From: JAGXLP01 sp964649445
Lineage (GTDB): Bacteria > Bipolaricaulota > Bipolaricaulia > M55B111
Direction of reading: 5' to 3'
NCBI GenBank assembly: GCA_964649445.1
Contig: CAZYPS010000101.1
Location: forward strand, 1-6,625
Length of the DNA stretch: 6,625 bases
Shown here: positions 1-4,059 of the stretch, one piece after another
Numbering within the stretch: position 1 is the stretch's first letter
Layout of the letters: every line of letters starts with the position of its first letter
Made by a program: the position numbers and the translations under genes
The notes under the pieces: model-generated
What the model was told of the DNA's origin: nothing
The model's database searches: none
The model's input: the letters and a program-made list of their open reading frames with translations, nothing else

Positions 1-177
1 CCGGGAACTAAGTCCTCCGGAAGGGTAAACGAACTGGGAACCAAACCCGTATTTGAGGTATAACTCATCGCCACCGACCCCACCGTTATTACCCCTCTCA
101 GCATCAGCCGTAACCGAGAAACCGGCTAGTATTAAAATCAGACTACCGAGACCCACTATCAAAAGGGTTTTTCTCAT
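1..177 (-). CDS. Partial exported protein, N-terminal 59 residues only
   Basis: This gene runs off the left window edge; only its first 59 codons are visible on the minus strand. The ATG lies at 177-175. It is preceded by GGTGATC about 4 bases upstream, which matches the extended Shine-Dalgarno complement of 16S rRNA. The protein opens with a classical signal peptide: MRKT, a hydrophobic core LLIVGLGSLILILAGF at residues 5-20, then SVTADA with probable cleavage around residues 24-26. There is no lipobox cysteine, so a lipoprotein is unlikely. The mature start is Gly/Asn-rich (GNNGGVGG), followed by YLKYGFGSQFVYPSGG, an alternating aromatic pattern that could begin a beta-rich envelope protein. 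I do not recognise the family. Export is well supported; an outer-membrane or periplasmic location is inferred. Confidence 0.7.
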   Translation of the reverse strand, partial: MRKTLLIVGLGSLILILAGFSVTADAERGNNGGVGGDELYLKYGFGSQFVYPSGGLSSR

Positions 178-216
178 GATGATCACCAGAGGAATTCTAA
201 CTTAACGGCCTTAGTT

Positions 217-246
217 TTATAAGTTATTTCCGGAGTTTTCGGTCAA
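217..246 (-). promoter_or_regulatory. Probable sigma-70 promoter for the leftward exported-protein gene
   Basis: Read on the minus strand, TTGACC (246-241) is followed after 18 bp by TTATAA (222-217). The predicted start of transcription near 210 would give a leader of about 33 nt before the ATG at 177, enough to hold the GGTGATC ribosome site. Both hexamers deviate from consensus and the spacer is one base over optimum, so this is plausible rather than certain. Confidence 0.45.
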
Positions 247-396
247 AAAGCTAAATTGGAGAGGGCACACCACTGATCAAGCGAATTTGCAGTGCAACTG
301 TATAACCAAATCCGTCAATAATTCCCGTAATAGTTTTTCAAAATTCGCTTTAAACCAGGGTAAATTTGTGTATTGGGACCGAAACCTGATTTGTCC

Positions 397-425
397 TTGA
401 CAATCTAATCTGATTGTGATATTAT
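397..425 (+). promoter_or_regulatory. Strong sigma-70 promoter with inverted repeat in the spacer
   Basis: TTGACA at 397-402 and TATTAT at 420-425 are separated by exactly 17 bp, one mismatch from the full consensus. Transcription should start near 432, giving a leader of about 23 nt before the ATG at 455. The spacer holds CAATC-N6-GATTG (401-405 and 412-416), a short dyad overlapping the -35 edge that could be an operator; repressor binding there is inference only. This is the best promoter in the window. It drives the small ORF at 455 and, by readthrough of the terminator at 670-712, perhaps the ABC operon. Confidence 0.75.
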
Positions 426-454
426 GATTAAAAATGTTTAGCGGAGTGTTTTAA

Positions 455-640
455 ATGAAAAAGGGAACAAAATGTAAAGAATCCATACTAGAAGATTGCG
501 ATAGTAAGGGTTCTCCGGGAAATGCTCACTACAAGTACAAGATGGGCGTTACGCCCATCGCAACTTTCGCTAAACACCGACAAACTGCCCTCAAAGAGAG
601 GGACTTTAACGGTTTTCAAACAATAATAAAGTTTAACTAG
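455..640 (+). CDS. Hypothetical small protein (61 aa), or an ORF within a structured leader RNA
   Basis: A 61-codon ORF starts at ATG 455 with GGAGTG (443-448) six bases upstream, directly behind a strong promoter, and ends in TAG 30 bases before a strong terminator. This is the arrangement of a small monocistronic gene. The product is basic and soluble, with Cys7 and Cys15, a Lys-rich start and no signal peptide or membrane segment; I recognise no family. Doubt comes from RNA-like features. A near-perfect 19-nt palindrome, GATGGGCGT-T-ACGCCCATC, lies inside the frame at 541-559. In addition, TGTTTAGCG at 435-443 is the exact complement of CGCTAAACA at 568-576, so the ribosome site borders a possible closing helix. 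The region may therefore be a regulatory leader of the downstream amino acid transporter, with or without translation. Confidence 0.45.
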   Translation: MKKGTKCKESILEDCDSKGSPGNAHYKYKMGVTPIATFAKHRQTALKERDFNGFQTIIKFN

Positions 641-764
641 ATGCTCACACCCCCTCGGCGGAGCATTCGGGCAAGTTCGACCTCCCCTCCGGTCGAACTT
701 GCCTACCTTTTTCTCAACTTTTAACCAAAAAAGCTCCCGAGAAATTCACAGGGTTAAACTTTAT
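626..764. repeat. Twelve-base inverted repeat flanking two hairpins
   Basis: ATAAAGTTTAAC at 626-637 is exactly complementary to GTTAAACTTTAT at 753-764. The arms enclose a small hairpin (GATGCTC at 640-646 with GAGCATT at 661-667, ending in a G-U pair) and the terminator hairpin at 670-703. In RNA the arms could close a multi-branched structure over the terminator. The left arm falls in the last codons of the small ORF; the right arm lies 56 bases before the binding-protein gene. Biological meaning is unproven. Confidence 0.5.
670..712 (+). terminator. Rho-independent terminator or attenuator
   Basis: GGCAAGTTCGACC (670-682) pairs perfectly with GGTCGAACTTGCC (691-703) across an 8-base loop, followed by TACCTTTTT with a five-T run at 708-712. 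It terminates transcription from the promoter at 397-425. I found no convincing promoter between it and the binding-protein gene at 820, so partial readthrough or regulated antitermination could feed the ABC operon. Confidence 0.8.
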
Positions 765-819
765 ATTTCTACTGGAGGGCAAATCTTCAACCAATATTAA
801 CAAGGAGTGTAAATAACCA

Positions 820-1581
820 ATGAGCAACAAAACATTTAGTGCAATTTCTCTAATTCTGATCTTGAGTATAGTTCTTACGTCGGGTTTGCTGGCTTCTGGA
901 GCTGACAAGCCGACCTACACGTTTGCCACGGAAGCTGCCTGGGCTCCCTGGGATTACTACAACGATGAAGGAGACCTCGTAGGAATAGATATAGACATAA
1001 TTCGAGAAATAGCCAAGGTACAGGATTTCAACGTGGAATTTACCGTATCCTCCTGGAGTTCATTGATACCAATGGTCAACATGGGAAAAGCAGATATGAC
1101 AGGAGGAGGGATGTCAATTACCGAGGAACGAGAAAAGAAGGTAGACTTCACCGACCCCTACTGGTTTACGGAGATGGCGGTACTGACCAGAGAAGATTCT
1201 GACCTACACATGTTCGAAGCGTTGACTCACGGAGCGGCGATCAGCAATCAGAGTAACACTACCGGTGCCGAATGGGTCCGGAAGAATTTGATCGAGGAAG
1301 GATACGATCTCGAACAAAAACTCTACGAGACTTATCCTCAGGCGACTCAGGCGCTGATATCAGGAAAAGTAGACGCCACCGTACAGGACAAAACAACGGC
1401 AGAAAGGGTCGTGAAAAAGGGTAAACCGGTTAAAATCCTCGGTTTCTTTCGAACGGGAGAAGCGTATGGTTACGCTGTTCAAGAAGGCAATGAAGAGCTA
1501 TTACAGACCCTAAACGAAGGGTTGAAAAAGCTTAAAGAGTCCGGTAAATTCGACGAGATAGTCAATAAATATCTGAATTAA
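820..1581 (+). CDS. Polar amino acid ABC transporter, periplasmic substrate-binding protein
   Basis: This 253-aa protein of the SBP_bac_3 family captures a polar amino acid outside the membrane and delivers it to the permease pair encoded next. A signal peptide occupies residues 1 to about 27 (core ISLILILSIVL, then LLASGA) with no lipobox cysteine, so the protein is probably free in a periplasm. Family landmarks are the first-lobe WAPWDYY (41-47), a near-match to the family signature at GIDIDIIREIAKV (55-67), and GMSITEER (97-104). Arg104 in the last of these is the expected ligand carboxylate contact. VDFTDPYW (108-115) and DATVQDK (185-191) follow, with Asp190 the expected amino-group contact, and the C terminus is typical (LKESGKFDEIVNKYLN). 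Length is normal for the family. AAGGAGTG lies 10 bases before the ATG. Substrate cannot be fixed; Arg/Lys/His or Gln-type ligands are all possible. Confidence 0.93.
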   Translation: MSNKTFSAISLILILSIVLTSGLLASGADKPTYTFATEAAWAPWDYYNDEGDLVGIDIDIIREIAKVQDFNVEFTVSSWSSLIPMVNMGKADMTGGGMSITEEREKKVDFTDPYWFTEMAVLTREDSDLHMFEALTHGAAISNQSNTTGAEWVRKNLIEEGYDLEQKLYETYPQATQALISGKVDATVQDKTTAERVVKKGKPVKILGFFRTGEAYGYAVQEGNEELLQTLNEGLKKLKESGKFDEIVNKYLN

Positions 1582-1598
1582 GTTCAAACTAAAAAGTC

Positions 1599-1640
1599 AA
1601 AAAGGGGCAAGCGGGGCGTATTCCTCTTGTCCCTTTTTTT
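1599..1640 (+). terminator. Intra-operon hairpin with T-run (attenuator)
   Basis: AAAAAGGGGCAAG (1599-1611) pairs with CTTGTCCCTTTTT (1626-1638) in a 13-bp stem with one G-U pair, followed by T residues to 1640. It sits 17 bases after the binding-protein stop and ends 19 bases before the permease start. Such a site is expected to cut transcription partly, or to protect the upstream mRNA, so that binding protein is made in excess over permeases. No new promoter is evident after it. Confidence 0.75.
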
Positions 1641-1659
1641 CTAACAGGAGCGGAAAACA

Positions 1660-2340
1660 GTGGGACCAATCCTCAACCAGCTTTCGATACTCTGGAACAA
1701 CAGCGACGCATTACTCAAAGGCCTGGAAGTTACTCTAGAATTGGGTTTCTCTTTTTTTGCCCTGGGCTTCGTTCTGGCGATATTCATAGCACTGGGAATA
1801 GTCTACGGGCCAAAAAACCTCAGTTCAGCTTTTTCCGGGTTCTCCTGGATAACCCGGAGTTTGCCGGCGATAATTCTGCTCTTCATTTTCTACTACGGAC
1901 CCTCTAAAATCGGAATTAACGTATCTCCTTTCTGGGCGGCGATGTTTGCTCTGGGGTTACGACATGCGGGGTATCAAACCCACTACTTCCGTGGGGCAAT
2001 TCAGTCCATAGGAACTGGACAGCTGGAGGCTGCCAGATCACTGGGTTTGAGCCTTCCAAGGGCACTTTTCGAAGTGATAGTACCTCAGATGCTACGGTTC
2101 TCGTTACCAGCGTCCGCGAACGAATACGCAATTACCATCAAGGATACTTCTCTTGCATTCTCTATTGGCGTCGTAGAAATTCTCCAGCAGGGAAATTACA
2201 TAATCGCCCGGGAGTACAACCCTCTGACGATTTATATCACGATAGCAGTTATCTACTGGATCATTACACGAACGGGAACGAGGTTCTTCGCTTACCTCGA
2301 GAACCGTTACATGGTACCTGGTTTCGATCTTGAGAGGTAA
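1660..2340 (+). CDS. Amino acid ABC transporter permease, first subunit (HisM/GlnP type)
   Basis: A 226-aa inner-membrane permease that with the next gene forms the channel accepting substrate from the binding protein. It starts at GTG 1660, with AGGAG (1646-1650) nine bases upstream. Hydrophobic segments lie at about 26-48, 64-79, 88-103, 164-180 and 188-203. The cytoplasmic EAA loop that docks the ATPase is EAARSLGLSLPRALFEVIVP (123-142), keeping the EAA---G spacing. The conserved family segment usually reading RGTPLLVQLF is RSLPAIILLF here (66-75), and the usual A-Y-x-x-E-x-x-R-G is GYQTHYFRG (104-112), with His in place of Glu. These departures suggest this is the more diverged member of a heterodimer. 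It ends with GFDLER, a normal family terminus. The last codons also supply GAGAGG, a ribosome site for the mini-ORF at 2345. Confidence 0.92.
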   Translation: MGPILNQLSILWNNSDALLKGLEVTLELGFSFFALGFVLAIFIALGIVYGPKNLSSAFSGFSWITRSLPAIILLFIFYYGPSKIGINVSPFWAAMFALGLRHAGYQTHYFRGAIQSIGTGQLEAARSLGLSLPRALFEVIVPQMLRFSLPASANEYAITIKDTSLAFSIGVVEILQQGNYIIAREYNPLTIYITIAVIYWIITRTGTRFFAYLENRYMVPGFDLER

Positions 2341-2344
2341 GCCA

Positions 2345-2395
2345 ATGAAAGCAGCAAACGAGCGTAGCTTATATCGCGGCGTGATCGGATCATGA
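2345..2395 (+). CDS. Possible 16-codon coupling mini-ORF between the two permeases
   Basis: An ATG at 2345, nine bases after GAGAGG (2331-2336), opens a frame encoding MKAANERSLYRGVIGS. Its TGA (2393-2395) overlaps the ATG of the next permease (2392-2394) in the classic ATGA arrangement. The next permease has only a weak ribosome site of its own (GTGATCGGATC immediately before its ATG). Ribosomes finishing the mini-ORF could therefore re-initiate there and keep the two permeases balanced. The peptide itself shows no domain and may have no function. A chance ORF of this size is possible. Confidence 0.35.
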   Translation: MKAANERSLYRGVIGS

Positions 2396-3060
2396 ACTTT
2401 CTCAACTACATCTGGGACATCCTACCAGCCCTCGCGATCGGCGTAAAGATTACGATGATAATGACCGCCACTTCCATGGGACTCGCAGCCGTAATTGCGG
2501 TAGTTATAGCTCTGGGCAAGATGTACGGCCCCAAATCTCTGCAGGCTTTCTGCTCCTTCTACATTGAATTGTTTCGGGGCACACCTCTTCTGGTTCAATT
2601 ATTCATTATTTACTACGGATTACCCGAAGTCGGAATGAACTTTACCTCTCTTATCGCAGCCATTGTAGGATTTGGGTTAAACAGCGGGGCCTACCAAGCA
2701 GAGTACCTAAGGGGGGCGATACAATCAATCAAAAAAGGGCAGCTTCAGGCAGCTAGATCCGTCGGAATGAGCTTCATGGAATCGCTCCGAACAATCATAT
2801 TGCCCCAGGCTTTCAGGCGGGTTATACCTTCCTGGTCGAACGACGTAATCTATACACTAAAATATACGTCAGTTGCTTTCATGATAGGGGCTCAGGAGCT
2901 TACTTCCGTGGGAAAAATCCTTGCCGGCCGGTACTTCAGGTTCACTGACACATTTATAGTGGTAGGTATAATCTACCTAATTTTAGTCTATATCTTCTCC
3001 AAATCCGTGGACAAACTGGAAAAAACACTGAGAATACCCGGGTTCGAGATGCGCGATTAA
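2392..3060 (+). CDS. Amino acid ABC transporter permease, second subunit (HisM/GlnP type)
   Basis: A 222-aa inner-membrane permease and the partner of the preceding one. It is closer to the family consensus: FRGTPLLVQLFIIYYGLP (61-78), SGAYQAEYLRGAIQSI (98-113), and an EAA-type loop reading QAARSVGMSFMESLRTIILP (119-138), where Gln replaces the usual first Glu. Hydrophobic segments lie at about 12-42, 66-78, 85-102, 160-177 and 188-204. It ends in LRIPGFEMRD, as these permeases usually do. The ATG overlaps the stop of a mini-ORF; the next in-frame stop upstream is at 2365-2367 and no other common start lies between, so this start is firm. The normal third component, a GlnQ/HisP-like ATPase, does not follow: the next 384 bases hold no such frame. 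The ATPase must be encoded elsewhere. Confidence 0.93.
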   Translation: MNFLNYIWDILPALAIGVKITMIMTATSMGLAAVIAVVIALGKMYGPKSLQAFCSFYIELFRGTPLLVQLFIIYYGLPEVGMNFTSLIAAIVGFGLNSGAYQAEYLRGAIQSIKKGQLQAARSVGMSFMESLRTIILPQAFRRVIPSWSNDVIYTLKYTSVAFMIGAQELTSVGKILAGRYFRFTDTFIVVGIIYLILVYIFSKSVDKLEKTLRIPGFEMRD

Positions 3061-3444
3061 ATCGAGAAACCTTGAATTATAGCCCTCCAGAAACCAGCCA
3101 ACGAAGATACTGCAACCAGTTATCCTATATTGTAACGGGGATTCGATTGTCACAAAACTCTCAAATACTTCCCCCGATCCGGTAGGTAAAAACCAGGGAT
3201 AATTTCCTCCAAAATTTTCATCCTGGGGATTCGAATTGATAGTATTCAGTAGCAACAGAATTGCCCGTTCCCAACCAAATAACCTCCCGCGGTTGACCCT
3301 CGAACTACCACCTATAGACAGATTCTGTACATACGGTAATGCCTGAGGTAATGAACTTCAGTTAGAGAAGAAACGAGCGGGATTGTCTTATCCCCTCTCC
3401 GAGGATAATTTGACGGTGAAGCCTTTTCTGAGGAGGTGAGTTAA
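3061..3444. other. Gene-poor intergenic region, 384 bp
   Basis: I see no credible gene here on either strand; the open frame on the minus strand at 2983-3255 lacks a ribosome site and overlaps the permease. No clear terminator follows the permease stop. What can be seen is an imperfect hairpin, CCAGGGAT (3193-3200) with ATCCTGG (3220-3226), without a T-run. There is also a direct repeat GGGGATTCGA at 3137-3146 and 3225-3234. A possible promoter with dyad at 3383-3411 and the strong AGGAGGTGAG ribosome site at 3431-3440 complete the region. I find no remnant of an ABC ATPase in the forward frames. Confidence 0.5.
3383..3411 (+). promoter_or_regulatory. Possible promoter and dyad for the miniprotein cluster
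   Basis: TTGTCT (3383-3388) is followed by TAATTT (3406-3411) after 17 bp, or by the better hexamer GATAAT (3404-3409) after 15 bp. The inverted repeat TTATCC-N9-GGATAA (3388-3393 and 3403-3408) spans the spacer and overlaps the -10 candidate, so it could be an operator or a small RNA hairpin. Each hexamer is imperfect. The site is placed sensibly, about 35 bases before the first miniprotein start. Confidence 0.3.
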
Positions 3445-3540
3445 ATGATAGAAATTTTAGAATCAGTCGGGTATCTGTTGGTTTCCGTTGGAGTTGCAAT
3501 TCTTTTGATTCGGCTAGGTGGCTACTTAGAAAAAATGTAA
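3445..3540 (+). CDS. Single-pass membrane miniprotein 1 (31 aa)
   Basis: A 31-codon ORF from ATG 3445 with a textbook ribosome site, AGGAGGTGAG (3431-3440), four bases upstream. Such a strong site makes translation likely despite the size. The protein has a short acidic head (MIEILES), one hydrophobic segment at about residues 8-22, then Arg23-Leu24 and GGYLEKM. It aligns without gaps to the next two miniproteins: E3-L24 here against Q6-L27 and E7-L28. All three share Leu5, Leu11, Gly16, a basic residue at 23 and Leu24 (numbering of this protein). Positive charge after the helix suggests the C terminus faces the cytoplasm. Function is unknown; small regulators of membrane complexes and hydrophobic type I toxins have this general form. 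Confidence 0.75.
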   Translation: MIEILESVGYLLVSVGVAILLIRLGGYLEKM

Positions 3541-3575
3541 GTAGTCCGGTTAACCATCCCCCAGGAGGTGGCCAA

Positions 3576-3686
3576 TTGGTTTTTCCAACTCAGTTACTGC
3601 AGGCGTTAAGTTTTCTTGCTTTTTCTATCGGAATCACTGCGATCTTTATTAGATTGATAAAACTAGGGGGATATTTCAGAAACTAA
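3576..3686 (+). CDS. Single-pass membrane miniprotein 2 (36 aa, TTG start)
   Basis: A 36-codon ORF beginning at TTG 3576, with AGGAGGTG (3563-3570) five bases before it. No ATG or GTG is available at a usable distance, so TTG is the supported start. The protein has one hydrophobic stretch at about residues 11-25, the basic anchor IRLIKLGGYFRN at the end, and no signal-peptidase site. Its LGGY element recurs in miniprotein 1 (LGGYLEKM), and the 22-residue block Q6-L27 aligns with both neighbours. It lies 35 bases after miniprotein 1, in the same direction and probably on the same mRNA. Family and function are not recognised. Confidence 0.7.
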   Translation: MVFPTQLLQALSFLAFSIGITAIFIRLIKLGGYFRN

Positions 3687-3734
3687 GTTAAGGTCGCATT
3701 AAGACCAAAGTTCAAATAAAGAAGGCGATAAGAA

Positions 3735-3881
3735 ATGGAATTTTCTCTGGGAGAACTTTTATTCGGAATTGGAGGTCTACTAGTTGGTGTTGGGGCACTA
3801 ATTGCCTTCTTGAAATTAGCCCAGCTAGCTGAAAGACTTTCCGTAAATAAAAACAACAAAGAAGAGGAGGAAGATAGTTAA
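3735..3881 (+). CDS. Single-pass membrane miniprotein 3 with acidic tail (48 aa)
   Basis: A 48-codon ORF from ATG 3735; the ribosome site is weaker than in the two preceding ORFs (AAGG at 3722-3725). The protein has a Gly-rich hydrophobic segment at about residues 8-26 (LLFGIGGLLVGVGALIAFL), then KLAQLAERL and a highly charged tail, VNKNNKEEEEDS. The block E7-L28 matches the other two miniproteins without gaps, including Leu9, Leu15, Gly20, Lys27 and Leu28. The extra tail, basic then acidic, is unique to this copy and could be the part that contacts a cytoplasmic partner. It starts 48 bases after miniprotein 2 and is followed by the terminator at 3943. The series looks like tandem duplication and divergence. 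Confidence 0.65.
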   Translation: MEFSLGELLFGIGGLLVGVGALIAFLKLAQLAERLSVNKNNKEEEEDS

Positions 3882-3942
3882 TAAAATCGATCACGAAATC
3901 GACGACCAAAAGCTGGACCTACCAACCAATCTAGGTTTTCCA

Positions 3943-4004
3943 GCCTCCTGACGATGTCGGGTAAATAAATCTACCCAATCATCAGGAGGCATTTTATTTA
4001 ATTA
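3943..4004 (+). terminator. Two-part hairpin terminator after the miniprotein cluster
   Basis: GCCTCCTGA (3943-3951) pairs with TCAGGAGGC (3982-3990). The stem continues past a C-A mismatch as GAT/ATC, and an inner GGGTA (3959-3963) pairs with TACCC (3972-3976). ATTTTATTTAATT follows from 3991. A second possible hairpin just upstream, GCTGGACCTA (3912-3921) with TAGG and TCCAGC (3932-3935, 3939-3944), shares two bases with this one. It closes the miniprotein transcription unit and separates it from the gene at 4060. Confidence 0.75.
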
Positions 4005-4059
4005 ACCTTTATACCACTACCCACTGAACCACGTTACCGTATACGATGGAGGTCCTGAA

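Noticed and set aside
432..712. T-box, lysine, SAM or glycine riboswitch identity for the leader
   Set aside because: I could not find the defining conserved cores of these classes; only non-specific hairpins and complementary arms are visible.
714..908. 64-codon minus-strand frame over the binding-protein signal peptide
   Set aside because: It begins inside the real gene on the opposite strand, has no promoter or ribosome site, and is explained as a shadow.
3076..3104. Perfect TATAAT on the minus strand as an antisense promoter into the permease
   Set aside because: No acceptable -35 hexamer is found at 16-18 bp, so the match is likely accidental in A/T-rich DNA.
2983..3255. 90-codon open frame on the minus strand
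   Set aside because: It overlaps the 3' end of the second permease, has no ribosome site and shows no domain-like composition; most likely a chance frame.
3712..3909. 65-codon minus-strand frame opposite miniprotein 3
   Set aside because: Antisense to a forward ORF that belongs to an aligned family; no upstream ribosome site on the minus strand.
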